Origin: Acridotheres tristis
Taxonomy: Eukaryota > Chordata > Aves > Passeriformes > Sturnidae
Direction: 5' to 3'
Assembly (NCBI GenBank): GCA_037013685.1
Contig: CM072892.1
Span: 17,117,501 to 17,181,500 of the forward strand
Length of the DNA: 64,000 nt
The translations under genes were made by a program, and so were the position numbers. Of the stretch, positions 49,405 through 62,560 are shown one piece after another. The stretch's first letter is position 1. Each line of letters starts with the position of its first letter. Under the pieces are notes generated by a model. That model saw only the letters and a list, made by a program, of their open reading frames with translations, was not told the origin of the DNA and did not search any database.

Positions 49405-49905
49405 GGAATCTTAGAGTTGGAAGAGACCCATCAAGTCTGACTCCTGGCCCTGCACAGAACACCCCCAGAGTCACACCATGTGCCTGAGAGCATTGCCCAA
49501 ATTCTTCTTGAACTCTGTCAGGCTTGGGGCTGTGACCACTTCTCTGGGCATCCTGTTCCAGTGCCCAACCATGCTCTGGGTGAAATACTTTTTTCTGATA
49601 TCCAACATAAAATTCCCCCAGTGCCATTCCCTGCTGTTTCCTTGAGTCCTTCACTGGTCACCACCACAGAGAACAGATCAGTGTTTGCCCCTTGTTTTCC
49701 CCTCATGAAGAAGTTCTAGACTGCAATGGGGTCTTGCCTCAGTCTCTTCTTCAGGCTGAACAGACCAAGTGACCTCAATTGCTCTTCCCATGGCTTCCCC
49801 TCAAGGTTCTTCACTGTCCTCATTGCCCTCCTTTGGATGCCTTCCATATCCTTCTTACATTGTGGTGCCCAAAACTGCACAAAAGACTTGAGGAGAGTAT
49901 CTGCT
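49405..49905 (-). mobile_element. CR1 LINE 3' segment (about 500 bp)
   Basis: The best-preserved CR1 in the window, in antisense. It runs from AATCTTAGAGTTGGAAGAGACC through CTCCTGGCCCTGCACAGAACACCCC, TTCTTGAACTCTGTCAGGCTTGG and CATCCTGTTCCAGTGCCCAACCA. It then passes GGTCACCACCACAGAGAACAGATCAGTG and CTTCAGGCTGAACAGACCAAGTGACCTCA, and ends near GGTGCCCAAAACTGCACAAAAGACTTGAGG. The 159-codon minus-strand ORF at 49175-49654 is partly CR1 3' UTR and is not a protein gene. Confidence 0.95.
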
Positions 49906-52900
49906 ATGACACTTCTGTCTTAACTGATTGTTAATTACAGGTATGCTTCCTTTGTGTTGTTTGCTTTTGGATGAAATCTTGCCCCTTTTTTGGAGTGTCT
50001 CTTGTAGACAAGCCCTTAGGTGACTCTTGCTAATAACCTAATTTCTGTGACTCCACAAAGGCCCCAGGCAGAACCTGTAGATCAGTTTCTACTTGAAGTT
50101 AGAACTGATAAGGTAAGTTATAATTTAAAACCCTCCTGAGGGAGAGATGACTCTTGCATAGTCTAGTAGCTGTCCCTGACCTTGCTTATTGAAAGAAAAT
50201 GATCTGTAAGAAAGCTGATAGAAAAGGAAGCATTTTAGTTGCAGAATATTTATTATTAAAGATATAGTTTTACTTCATGGTAAGAATAGAACCTACAATT
50301 TGATCTCTTGTTTTTAACGAGGAGAAAAAAAACCCAGTCTTATCTGCTTTTATTATTGAAAGACTATTATTGTGTAATAAAAAAACTTTGAAAAGTCTAA
50401 GAAAAATACATAAAAATAGAGCAAACTATATCCAGATGTAATACAGGGCTTAGGCACATGTGAGCCAATCCAATGTGATCCAATTAACTGTGGCAGCCTG
50501 TCAGCTGAAGTTACTATAGGGGACTGCATGTATGCCTCAATTGCTCAGATAATTCCTCAGTTCATGTATGTCAGTTGATAAAAATCACTAACCTAGGAAT
50601 ATAGTAAGTAACTTACTGATATCCTGTGTAAACAAATCTCTTTTTAAAACAAATGTACATGTGCAAAATAATGCATGTTGTGAATTCAAAAAATCCCTTC
50701 ATTCTTCCCAAGTTATCTATTTTATGGTAATTTCATATATATAAAAATTTTGGACTTGTAGATAATGACCTAAAGGTATCAACTCAGTCACTGTGGATTT
50801 GTAAAAATGTACTATTGTACAATCTGTGAACTAGTGAATATTTTGATAAAATTGCATCTACTTCAAATTCTAAACTGTAAAGACCAGCTGGGTGAACTTA
50901 GGTCGGCATGTGCCTCTGCCATCTGGGACTGAGTGTTACCAGACATTCATGGCAGGACTGGTAAAACCAGATTGAATTTGTTTGCTGTACCTCAAGGGCG
51001 TGAGACAGGTATTTGTGTCCTTCCTTTCTACTGATGTGTTGAAGAAGATGCCTTTTTGAAGTACCCTAATTTTTTTCCACCTACCAGAGTCATGGGATCT
51101 TCAGGCCAAAGGGTACCAGGGAAGAGAGTTCTACTCAGGCATAGCCAGATGGCACAGTGATGTGGCACAATACCAATCACTGTGTCCTAGGAATAGTTTG
51201 GTTTGGATGGGATCAAACTGCTAATTGCGTTGACAATCAGGGTCACTGGGAGACAGTTGTGGCTACTTCTCTGTGGCCTGACAGCACCAGTCACCTGCAT
51301 AGGCAGAGAACTGGCTTAGTGGCTGCTCTCTGCAGAGATGTCTGATTGCTTCCAGGTGATTCCTCTGCCTCGGGCTGCACTGGTTTGTGTGGTGATAAGC
51401 GCAGGTGAGGTCTGGCATACTGGAAATCACCCCTTCCCATTACAGGTGTGCTGAGAACAAGATAGATTTCAGCATTTCAAACTGGAATTGAGAATAATAT
51501 TGACTATTCTTGAAGCAAGTATTTTCCATAGCTGGGGGGCTTATTTTATGGTGCTATAATAAAAGCCATATTCTCTGAGTTTGTTTGTGGAGGAGATTGT
51601 CTGAGACTGCCACAACTTCAATAAACTGAACATCCATTTTCTCTACTTACTTTCTTCTACCCAAAAAGGCAAATTATTCTGAAAAGCCAAGTGATTCACT
51701 TGGAAAGAACTAAGCTTGGTTTAACACACTTTATTTTGATAAATACAAGCTGGCTGTTTCTTACCATGTTTATGTCTCTAGATGCTTATACACAGATTGT
51801 TTCAAATTTTGTTGTGGTATCATTCCAGGTATTCAACTTGGACTGACTAGCCTACTTTTCCCATATTTTCATTTTCCTTTTCTGTGGAAGAGCATTGTAG
51901 TCATTCTGATCAGTCCTCTGTGTGTCCTCAAAGTAGTTCAGATTGTTTCAATTATTTCTTAATCTTCCAAGGTGGATTTCAGCAGGCTCCATTATCATGC
52001 ACACATGTAGCAACTAAATATCTGCTATCTGTTCTCTCCTAATTCTAGCTGGTGTTCCACACCACTGAAATGTGTTAAGAATCTGATCACAGATACTCTT
52101 TTTATGAAGGCTCAGGCACTGAACACTTTGTCCTTTTACATTCCTTCATAAATTTTTCATTATTCCTGCTTAAGACCAGTGAAATGTTCTTGGTCTTTTA
52201 TCCTGACTGTATTTATAAAAGCTTTTCTTACTTTCTTTTATGTCCTTTGCTGGTTACATTTCATTTTATACCTCAGATTTTCTGAGTGATCTGCAAATCA
52301 CTTTATGTTCAGTGGCATTTTTGTTTCCATTTCTAAACAGTTAATTTTTGATTTTCAGGTCATTAGTAAGCTATTGATGTTCTTGATAGAGAGCATTTAC
52401 AATATATCTTATGTCCCCTCTACAGAGGAATAACCTATGTTTCTTTCAATATAGAGCACTGCTATATTCTATTCCAAAAATGGCAAAAGAGTACTTCAAG
52501 ATTGTCTGGACCTTTTTTCCAATTTTATTTTATAAAACAGAAATTGTAGCAAATCTATCCAGTTTCAGAAGAATGTGGATTTTGACAGACTGCATACAAG
52601 ACTAAAATAAGATTTCATCAAACTTTTTGCAGCCAACTGCTATTTTAATACCAGTACTTCAAAAATGTACAACATCCGAAGGAACAGGGGAAAGAGGAAA
52701 TAAAAAGTCTGAATATATCTAACATGACCAGAACATCAGATAATATTCCATTACAACAGTGCTATTGAAGACTTACTGGCAGTTGATATCTGGCAGAGAA
52801 AGCCCTTCTTGCCTTCTGCAGGATAAAATTGCATGTGGGAGATCCATATCAAGGAACAATCATTCTGCCCTAAGGCATTTCCATGGGGAATGCTGATCAT

Positions 52901-53409
52901 TAGGACTGTGGTACCAGGTGGCATAACTGTGAAACCTCTTCTATATGCCCTAGTTATCCCTGATAATCTGCCAGGCCAGGTTTATATGTGAACTCTGTAC
53001 CATTTTTCTGGACAACTCAGGTATTTTGTTTCTAGCTAAGGTAGTGAATTTTCTTATGTGAGAAAGTCCAACTAAGAACAAATCAGACAATGAGAACTGT
53101 CAAAATAGTGGAAGATGCTTTTTTTGGAAAGAGTAGAGGTTAGGCCCAGTAGATGTATATCTGATTTTTACATATTAATTATCTGTGGAATTCTTTCCTG
53201 ATATTCTTTATTTCTTAATTTGGATAGACTATTATAACATGTTATAATCTGTATTAGATTGCTATTCTGGAGATTCACTCTACTTATGAACTTTAATGCA
53301 GTCATGAGGCAGTCACAGGCTCTGACCCAGCTGAGTCCCCAGCTAAGTTGTCGTCCTCCCACAGAACATCTCTACCCTCACCTTCATAGATACTCTGATT
53401 AATAATCAC
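49906..53409. other. Non-coding stretch; one exon-like interval
   Basis: No gene is assembled. The interval at 50061-50112 is open and followed by a consensus donor (see findings). Another open interval at about 51334-51399 is bounded by CTCTGCAG and GTGAGG. Otherwise the DNA is AT-rich with short ORFs. Confidence 0.5.
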
Positions 53410-53473
53410 ATCTTTCAAAGATTGGAAGTTTCATTAGGTTTATCTTTCAAAGATTGGAAGTTTCATTAGGTTT
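53410..53473. repeat. Perfect 32-bp tandem duplication
   Basis: The unit starting ATCTTTCAAAGATTGGAAGT at 53410-53441 is repeated identically at 53442-53473. Like the 50-bp duplication at 42 kb, it is young by sequence identity. Confidence 0.95.
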
Positions 53474-54944
53474 TTCACATCTTTATTGAAGCTCATCTAA
53501 ATTCAAACCATTTTGCCAGTAGATATAATGCATGTGATGGATAGTTCTAAAGACATCCGATGGCCAAAACCTGCAAAATCACCTCTAAGTTTTGTTGTCT
53601 CATTTAAGAAAAAACTTTTAACTCCAATTATAGTCTTCAACAAATTAGAGCCCTCCTACTCCTTTGGCTAATTCCAGAAGTTTGTCTAAGACTTATTTCC
53701 CTGAGGATTTTCTTCTCACCACTCTGCCACTTCCAATTCTCCGGATGGTTACAGCAGATAAGCACCATTAGCAAATCAGTAGAGTTTGGCAGGCTGTCTT
53801 CATTTTCCTGCTAGGCCAGCATTGTGCTGTCACCAATAGTACATCAGTTTTCTCGGATTTCACAGCAGACACTGAGGCACAGCTCTCATCTCTTCTAAAT
53901 GAATTATGTGATCCAGCTGGATCCAGTCGTCTTGGAAGAGCAGATCCTATGGCTCATTTTGGTGACTGGGGGGAGGTGAATGCCACCAACTCTGCTGACA
54001 CTACCCCAGTCCTGGCAGTGGCAGAAGAAAATGAAATACATAGGGGCACTTTTGCTGTGCAGTTTGGCAGGGCAGGACGGTGTTAAGGGCCCAGGGCAGT
54101 GCACTCTGGAAAGCTCTGGCAATGCAGACCAGTGCACTCTGAGCAGGCTCCTTTCAGGCTGTACACAGTTCGTGAGCCAAATGCTGAGCTACTCTGATGT
54201 AATCAGAAGTATAGAGTAACAAACCCAAGTAAGCTTATAGCCATATGGAGAGTTGATAAAGTCAGACCAAGTATATTTGTTTATGCAGATAGCTCTGACT
54301 GTCAGGAGAACACCTTATGACAGACTGAAAGCAAACAATATTTTTCTCACAGAGAATCAGTTGTTTGATAAAAAATAGATACTTCCAAAACACACAATAC
54401 TTTCCAAAGGGAATATATTATGTGTCTAGAATTAGCTAAAATCAACTTAACAACTGAAAATGCTTGTATGACTGAGATGTGAGCAGTAAGTGTTAATATT
54501 ACTGATATTCAATTCTGCTAATTCTGAGATTAGTTATATGCTGTGGCTTGTATCTCTAAAAAGACAGAAGAGATGTTCTCAGTCAGCTTGATGAGATGAT
54601 GGTACACAGCTTCCTGTAATTCTAACAGGTATTCCAGGACAGGATGTGTTTGAGATGTGCTTTGCTAAGATGCTGAATGAGCCGGAGGAGCCTGTGATTC
54701 CCACCTCTCCTCCTGTGGTGGCCCCATTCCCCTCCCATCAAGGTGGCCACCCTTCATCCAGTGACAGCCTTGGAGTTGTAGCTCAAAACCATGGACTTTC
54801 CAGCTGTGTAAGAGTGACTGTCACCTGCCAAGGGCTCAAAATTGTTTGGTTTCAAGAAAAACACAAAGCAATTGGTGCTTTTCAGGCTGGTCCTTTCTGC
54901 TAGGACACAGGAGTTGGTTCCCACTTATCACCTGATGTTGACAT
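53474..54944. other. Non-coding, no gene seen
   Basis: ORFs at 53904-54219 on both strands and at 54646-54903 have no recognisable domain. No repeat family is recognised. Confidence 0.6.
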
Positions 54945-55062
54945 CTTAACTGTTGGATTTGGGGACATGGTTTGGGTGTGATGATGGTGGTGTTGGGTTG
55001 ATGTTGGATTCCATGGTCTTGAAGGTCTCTTCCAACCCAGATGATTCTGTGATTCTGTGACT
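54945..55062 (+). mobile_element. CR1 LINE 3' tail
   Basis: Sense-strand tail: GGGGACATGGTTTGGGTG, GGTGTTGGGTTGATGTTGGATTCCATGGTCTTGAAGGTCTCTTCCAACC-type sequence, then GATGATTCTGTGATTCTGTGA. The terminal octamer repeat (two copies of GATTCTGT) is the hallmark of the CR1 3' end. Confidence 0.9.
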
Positions 55063-57186
55063 CATGATAGATACAGTCACTTCTGAGGGCATTTGGTTTT
55101 TATTCAGTCACTCAGCTTTGTGGATGCACGTGAGGCAGACTGACATGTGACATGGCTCATGATGCAGTGTGTCTTAACTCTGAACTTTAAACCAGCTGTG
55201 TCAGCTCACTGCTCAGAGCTGAAAATATCAGACTGCCTAATAGTTTAGTTCAGATGGGACTCAGACGAGTTTCTTAGTATTGTTGGCATATCAATTGAAA
55301 AAAAATCTTGCAGATAATCAGAAAAAGATTTAAAGATCAAATTAAAAAAATAAATACAGGGAAAAGATTGAAGCCTTTTGCATTTCTCTGACTGTAGTGT
55401 ATTTACTTTTCTGAGCTACCTCAGATTTTATTATACTGCAGCCCCACCCTACTGTGTGCTAAAATACTTAGCTATAAAAAATAAATTTAGATATGAAAGT
55501 TATTACACTAAGTGCATAAGAAAAATACCAAGGCTACATGCAGAAAGATTCTGTCTGATTGCCAGGGTTACACTTTGTGAAAGCAAAGCTAAATTGGGGA
55601 CTAACATGAGAAAAATGTGAGCATAGAGAGTAAGGTATTGAATGAAATGAAAAGGATGATTGCATAAACTTGGAAGATACTACATTACCGAAAGCATTCA
55701 TTATGCCTGACTTTTGTTCTAAGTCAGTATCTAGAGTTTATGCTGATGCTGGTCAGAGTCATCTGGTTCTGTGAGCATTCCTCAGTCTTGATTTAAGTCA
55801 TACATGGTTCCACTGCTCTTGATAAATTTTTGATTTCGTAGATTATTGACTGTGCTCTTAGTTATGCTTGATTATTTTCTAGGAGAGATTAGCTATGGCT
55901 GTGAATACAGTTTAGTGTAATGCTATCAAATTTTTTGTGTGCCTCTGCCAAAAGCTGAATTGTGCTGGTACTAAAATGCTTTTCCCTGGCTCCAAGCAGT
56001 CTCCACTCTCAGAGTGGGCACTTTGAAGTGATTGTGATGGTATTCTGATATCCCTGGACTGCAACTAGAGATTAGCCAAGTGAGGGAAAAGGGTTTGGGC
56101 ATGGTTAACTACAATGTGTAGAATATGCCACATAATATTATTTCTAATAAAAATGTTGGAGTATGGGTCTCCATTGGCTATTGAAAATCAGCTGCAGAAA
56201 ACATGAACAGTGTGCATTCTGGCTTTTCATGACTGGAGCCATCAGTTCTCCATAGATCTGTATTACTTGTCATGGATAGAGCTCCTCAAAATAAAGTCCC
56301 CCAGGCTGTGCAAGTGGTACATAATGAAACCATAACACTGCTGTTAAGCCTACAGGTACCTGATTGTATGACTGAGATGTACTCAGTGTTGTATGTACTA
56401 TTTCCTTGTTCACAAATTCAAAGTCTACTTGTACTTGAGAAGGTCCATATAATGAGTTTTAATTCTGATGCCCATTGCTGCTGCCCAACTTGATTCATTG
56501 CTGTCATGTGCAAGGGGAAAGGAACAAGAAATAGTGACTGACCTCAAAAATATCCTTCATGATTTGTATAAAAACCCTGTACCTCCTTAGATATCACTAA
56601 GTTTTACAGGGAAAGAAATAAGAATACTTCAAATTTATTTTGTTACTTGAAAGAACCAAACCTTTTAGGATTATCTGTCTTGGTTGACTTTCCCTTGCTT
56701 TAGGATCTCTAGAGGTGATTCTTTTATTTTTTCAGTTTGGAGCTGTTAGATGATTAGCCTTGATCACTTTAGAAAGCAGTGTCAGACTTTTCACCACAAA
56801 GCCCGTCTCCAAGGTTTTTGTTCTTTTTTTTAATAATAAAAGCTGGTAAGAACTAGAGTTGAAAGGAAGGAAGAAAAATTATAAGAGTATAAATAAAATA
56901 AAAATTTATTCTTTAGATTTTCTTTGCAACACAAGTTTGAAACAATTTTGACAGAGCATTTAAAGATACAGGAAATAAGAAAGTGGAAAATATTGAAAAT
57001 ATTTTGTCCTCAAGTTATTTTTGACACAAATGCAAAAACAAGGAAGGAATCTTGTTTATAGGTTAGAAATTAATTTTTCACTCTACTATACATTTCCTGG
57101 TTTTTAATTAGCAAGTGAAAGGACTTCCTTTTGTTTTGTTTTGTTTTAAAACACTTTGGTATTTTTTGTTGCCTGTTTTCAACATA
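55063..57186. other. Non-coding, no gene seen
   Basis: AT-rich and without supported features, apart from a (GTTTT)n run at 57129-57147 just before the next CR1. Confidence 0.6.
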
Positions 57187-57455
57187 TCACAGAATGGATG
57201 GGGTTGAAAGGTCTGGTCCAACCTCCCTGCTCAAGCAGGCTCATCCCAGAGTACATGGATTGCATCCAGACCGTTCTGGAATAACTCTGGTGAGGGACTC
57301 CAGAGCCTCTCTGGGCAGCCTGTTCAGTGCTTGGTCACCTGCACAGCAAAGTTCTTCCTCAGGTTCAGGTGGAACATCTTGTGCATCAGTTTCTGCTGCT
57401 GCCTTTTGTCCTATTTCTTGGCACCACAAGAAGAGCTTGACTCTTCTTAAACAAA
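57187..57455 (-). mobile_element. CR1 LINE 3' segment (about 270 bp)
   Basis: An antisense CR1: ATCACAGAATGGATGGGGTTGAAAGG, GGTCCAACCTCCCTGCTCAAGCAGG and TGCATCCAGACCGTTCTGGAATA. It continues through CTCTCTGGGCAGCCTGTTCAGTGC, AAGTTCTTCCTCAGGTTCAGGTGGAAC and TTTTGTCCTATTTCTTGGCACCACAAGAAGAG. It ends near CTTGACTCTTCTT. Overlapping ORFs (140 codons plus, 93 codons minus) are repeat frames. Confidence 0.93.
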
Positions 57456-60400
57456 AACATAAAGTTGGGGGAAAAGGTCTAATCATTATTTTCACTGTTA
57501 AAGGCCCAACACTCCACCCCATAAAGGAAATGCTAAAAAATCTCCCCCAGTAGGGACAGTTAGTACCTGACTTCTTGATATGTTCAAGGTAGTAATGATA
57601 TCTAATACCTTTGTTTTATTTGTTGTGGGGAAAATGTTACTTCCCAATATTTTATCTTTCACACTTAAATATTTGAAAATTGAATAAAATATTTTCTTTT
57701 CTCTTTTGCAAATCAGTATAAAAAGCCTACACTATCCACATTAAAGTTACAACTGTTTACTTGGCTTTTCCTACCCTTTTCAGCATGAATTAGGTGAAAC
57801 ATGCTGGGTCTGGATTCTTGTTAGATATTGCTAGACAAACAAGGTCAGGTATGATTAGCTTTTGATTAAGCTGCAATTAAAGAAAATGTAGGATACTGCT
57901 GAAACTTTATTAATGTTGAGGCTTTTTTCTCTTATCAGTGTAGTGCCAATTCTCCAGAATGCTGCAGAATATACTCCACAAGACACAAGAATATTGAGGT
58001 CAGTAATGGCAGGCTCCAGATGAAGACTACCTCTCCTTCCCTAAGAGCAGAGCATTAGTTTGATGCATGGGGCTATTTCTAATTGCTGTAATTCTGTCCT
58101 GCTTGTCTGCACTTCCCATGTCCAGTGGATCAGGGTGTTGTTTTCCCTACCATGTAAGGCCTTGTGGAGTGGCAGTGTGAGCTCTTAAATGGGCTGTTGC
58201 TTTTCATCTCTGTCGGAGCATCATACTAGTTAGATGAAGTTACTTGTGAATTTATGGAGTGCACTAGAATCCTTTGGGAGTGTAAAGCTCTCAAGCATTA
58301 TAAATATTTCTGTAACTTAGTGGAGTCTGACATCTCTGATGCAGAGATTATTCACAAAAAGTATCTACAAAATTATATTTCTCTGAATTAGTCTTTGCTC
58401 TTAGTTTGAGCTTATTAAAATAGTACTTTGTCACAAAATTTTATTTCTTGAATTTCTAGGCTTTTCATAGGGTGATAACAGTTTGTAACTCTGCAGTTTC
58501 TAACACTATTGTTGTTCCTCCTCCTGAATTCCCCTACTTCTCCAGCCACTGCTAGAACTGCATGCAGGAGACCTTCAAACAAATTACTGACCAGGCTTCT
58601 TGAAGCAATGTGTCTGGGTTTTTTGGGTTTAAGATAGTATCTTTTTTCCTTAGGTTTGTCCCAAAAGATGAATGACTCTCGTATTTTTCATTTTTCTTGA
58701 GGCTGATTATAGTCTGTATTGTATCCTGGTGGGATAGAGTGATGGGAGAAATATGCTGTGAAGTGCAAGATACTTTTATTTTCTCTACTGTTTTTTAAGA
58801 TATATATAAACTGATGCAAGCAAACAATATTTTTCCCTTCCAATCACTTCCATTCCCTATCCCCTTCCTTACTAGCACTAGGCTTCTTCCTTGGCAGAGT
58901 GTAAGCTGAGCTTCTCAGTGGCTGTGAGCAGCTTCAGGCACTCAGGCAGTGAAAGCACTGTATAACTTCCTGAAGAGCCTGCACATCTCCTGGCCAATCC
59001 AGCTGTGGTAGAGCTGTTATTTTCATTATTGTCAGCAAATGCTGGGAAGTACTTATTAACTGAGAGAGAGAGTTAAATTGTTTCAAAGCTCCACAAGCTG
59101 TTCAAAACCAACTTCTGACCTGCTGCTGCTCTGAGTGTGGAAGTCTTACCAGTGTGAGTGATGGCTGAAGTGTATGAGCCTGTGAAACAGCACTAAACCT
59201 TATAAGGGAACTTGTAACTTATTTCTGAAGTAGACAAAAGTAGTCTAGAACACTTTCTGAAGATGTATCCATAACCCAGTGTCTCATCTGTATTAATGTG
59301 CATCAGGAGCTGGAGCTATTTTCCAGTGCACTTTGTGCAATGTGTTAAGGAAGCTTAGCCAGTGCGAGCAGCTAGGCTGGAATGAACTACTGGCCATCAA
59401 AAAGATTTAAGTTGCTTTAAATAGACTTGTGGGAATCTGAAATACTTTGATTGCCTGGCTTGAAGCAAAGCTTTTGCAGTGTCTGGATTTATTTATATTC
59501 TCCTCATATCCTCTGGAGCAAAAGATAGTGATAACATTTCCTTCTATCCCACTAACTTTACATAATTATTGAACGAAGTTTTTTGCACATGTGCCCAGAC
59601 TTAAAGCACGGTGACAGGACTGCCTGTGCAGAACAGAGGATCTGTTCACTAGAGTAAATAGGAAGTGAAGAGTCAGGATTAGATACATAGTTTATGAATA
59701 AGCAATATGTGGGAAAAAATTACTGTTGTGAAAGAGTAGGTGGTTCATTAAATTTTAAAGTTAAAGAATTTGAAACTATCCATTAGCTACAGCGTGGTAG
59801 GTTTGTCCTGGCCTTGGACAAAGGTAATGGCGAGGTGGAAATCTCCTTGCTGTGAGGAAGGCACCAATGTATTTGATAAACATTATGTAATAACTGCCCC
59901 TCCAGTATCCACCCCAGCCTTATTTTGATTATTTCAGTGACCTTGGTTGCTTTTGTTGTCACCAAATGACTTTTTTTTTTTTTATTTGAACTTGAACTGC
60001 CTGGTACAGGAAAGGGTTGGATGGAGCTCTGATTGACCCAGATTCAGGGTCCCAGTGTCTGAGCTCTCAGTGAAGCACACACTGCCCTGCATTTCCTGCT
60101 CCCAAATGTGGACTGCTGAATTTAGCAGCAGGCAAACATGGATGAGGAGCTCTTTGTCTGGGCATTAATAGGTCTTACAGGCCCCAGTCTACCCAATGTG
60201 GGGTCTCACTCATCCCGTGTCAGCCCCCTGGGGCCATCCACCCCTGTCCCAGTGATGCCACAGCCCTGCTCTGCTCAGCCATGGGTGCTGCTGAGCCAGG
60301 GCTGCTCCTGGTGTCCCTGGTGTCCTGCCTCTGTCTGGGTCATTGGGATCAGTCCAGGCTGCCAGGCTCTGCCCTGCTGTCCCAGGACACTCCACACCAC

Positions 60401-62084
60401 AGGGAGATGTCAGCTGTGGCTGCACCCCACTGGCTGCTGTCAGCCCCACTTCCAGCTCACACTGGGTTCTCTTAATAAGATGTGAAATGCACCTGGGTAT
60501 TTCTTTAAACCAGAAAGGTCAGCATAAAGCACATTTGGGAATACTCTTTCACTCGTTTCATGCAGAGAGATCTCCCTGTAGGATGAAAAATCTGTTTGTC
60601 CTGTGGGGCTGGTCCCAGTCTTAATTTGCATATATGTATAAAATATAAAATGCCTTATTAAAAAAACCCCAACTCAGACCATTCCTGCATGTATTTTTTA
60701 CTTCAGTGGTCTTTAATTTAAGTTTTTCCTTCGTTTATGACATCCACAAAAGTTTGAACTTTTAATCCCCAAGGGCATCCTGGAGTGAGACATGTAAGGC
60801 TTCTGCTGACAGTGAGGGAATAGCTGGAGTTACTGATTGTCTTGGCCTTTTTTGTAACTTTTTTCGTGACATTTTATCCCATTTTATCAGTAATTGAGAC
60901 CTAGCTATTTCCTAGAATTTTTCTCAATGTCCCAGAGTTGTGTTAGGTCAACAGAATTTAAAAACTACAGCAGGTAACTGCTCTTCTTACAGCTATAAAA
61001 TCAAATGTAGTGTTAGAAAGGATGAATAGGACTCGCATTCAGCTGCTGCTTGCATATTAATTGGCCATAAAGAAATAAAATTTTATATGCACTTGCAACA
61101 ACAGGCAAGCATGAAAAAAGGCTTCTTAAATTTCCTATGTTTATTACTCTTTAGCCAAGATTTTTAGAATATTCAGTGCCTATGTGCAAGATACAGCAAG
61201 TGGGCTTTGTGGTTATCATTAATCCTCTTGAAAGCTGGACATTTGGAGTGTCCATGATTAAAAACTCTCCGTGTTATCTTGTCTATTATGTTCTGTTTCT
61301 CAAAATGGCAGAGGTTCACAAAATTAGTATAAAGAAAGCAGTCAAACATCTGCTGGTCTGATACAAACTGGGACCAAAAGTCCTTCCCACATAGAAGCAG
61401 CTATCCCCATTTCTCACACTTCTGCACAAAAATTCAGATAGTTGGGTCTTTCAGGGACAAGTGAAGTTAGAACCAGCAGTAGTCACTCACTTGCTTGACC
61501 CATCGGTTCTCTTCACCATTCAGTGGAAAAAAAAAAATCAAAATGGCATTGTAAAGACCTGGTTAATGTATTTATAGACCTCAGATACCTGAAAGCATCC
61601 AGGGCACTTCTATATGAGCGTGAGTTTGTCAGTGATAGCTCTTCATCTGGAAACTGGCAGAGGTCTCAGCTTTGTGTCTGTGTATGCACATGTGTGCACA
61701 TTGCATCTGCAGTGTTACACATGCAGCTGATTAAGCATTTGCCAACATTTCTCAACACTGAGATTATTAATTTGGGACCATGAAGAATAAAGAGGTAAAT
61801 AATGGTTTAAAAGCCTCACAGCTTGGTGTACACTGCTTAAAATGGCCCTCTCATTGTTTTTTCATTTGGCATAATACTGAGAGAAATTCTCAAGTGTGAT
61901 CTGTAACAGAGGGCAGTATTAGGTACACCTATCACTATAAGGCAGATTTCTTATGCTGTATTTTAATTCAAATTTATTAAAAAGGCCTGAAAATTTCACA
62001 TGCTTCTGCATATGTAATAACTTTTAAGAGTCAGATCAGAATTCCGTCTGGCTGTTCTGACTTAGTGCATTGAATAACTAATGA
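57456..62084. other. Non-coding stretch with one GC-rich patch
   Basis: No gene. A T13 run lies at 59971-59983 and an A11 run near 61527. A CpG-poor GC-rich patch at about 60050-60475 is dense in CTGCTG, CCTGGTGTCC and CCAGGCTGCC-like words. It yields four overlapping ORFs on both strands, none with a recognisable domain. Elsewhere the DNA is AT-rich. Confidence 0.55.
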
Positions 62085-62205
62085 GATGAAAATCAGGAAA
62101 TCTGGGCTTTCATCCACATTTTGCTGTTTGTTTGTCTGATTTTTAAAAATCTTTTTGTGCCTTAGTTTCTCCATATCTAAAAAGAGGAATGTTTCACTTG
62201 TCCAT
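62085..62205 (+). mobile_element. Ancient MIR/L2-like fragment
   Basis: ATCAGGAAATCTGGGCTTTCATCC is followed about 50 bp later by TGTGCCTTAGTTTCTCCATATCTAAAAAGAGGAAT. This resembles the conserved GTGCCTCAGTTTCCCCATCTGTAAAATGGGGA ending shared by MIR SINEs and L2 LINEs. Divergence is high, as expected for an element that predates bird-mammal divergence. Confidence 0.4.
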
Positions 62206-62499
62206 ATTTGTAAATTATTTTAATCAGTTAAATCTGATCCATAGATGGAAAGTTTTATTTATCATCTCTTGTTCAGTGCCTGCTCCTCATGGACATTTGG
62301 GAAATGGATTAATCAGATGCAGATCCACTGATACATTTGTGAGATTATTTCTGTCCAAGAACTAATTTAAAAACCTCCAAATATTTCTGAAGATGCTGAA
62401 AGAAAAAAGAATGTAAAATTTAACAAAGGACTAAAGTCTTAAGAGTGTAATGAGCAAATCTTGAGGAATTTAAAAACTTTAAACATGATAAAGTTGACC
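62206..62499. other. Non-coding spacer
   Basis: AT-rich, with nothing recognised. Confidence 0.6.
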
Positions 62500-62560
62500 A
62501 GCTTTGCACCTCAATTTCTTTGTCTGCAGAATGGGATTAAAGAAATTAATGGCTTTCCTA
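62500..62560 (+). mobile_element. Second MIR/L2-like fragment
   Basis: GCACCTCAATTTCTTTGTCTGCAGAATGGGATTAAAGAAATTAATGG again follows the CCTCAGTTTCCTCATCTGTAAAATGGGA pattern, in the same orientation and about 350 bp after the first. The two could be separate insertions or two ends of one rearranged locus. Confidence 0.4.

Noticed and set aside
49175..49654. 159-codon minus-strand ORF
   Set aside because: More than half lies in the CR1 3' UTR segment, which does not encode protein in the family.
51326..51405. Open interval between CTCTGCAG and GTGAGG
   Set aside because: Only one frame is open, the acceptor tract is short, and the surrounding sequence gives no further exon support.
57131..57553. 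140-codon plus-strand ORF
   Set aside because: It reads antisense through a CR1 3' segment.
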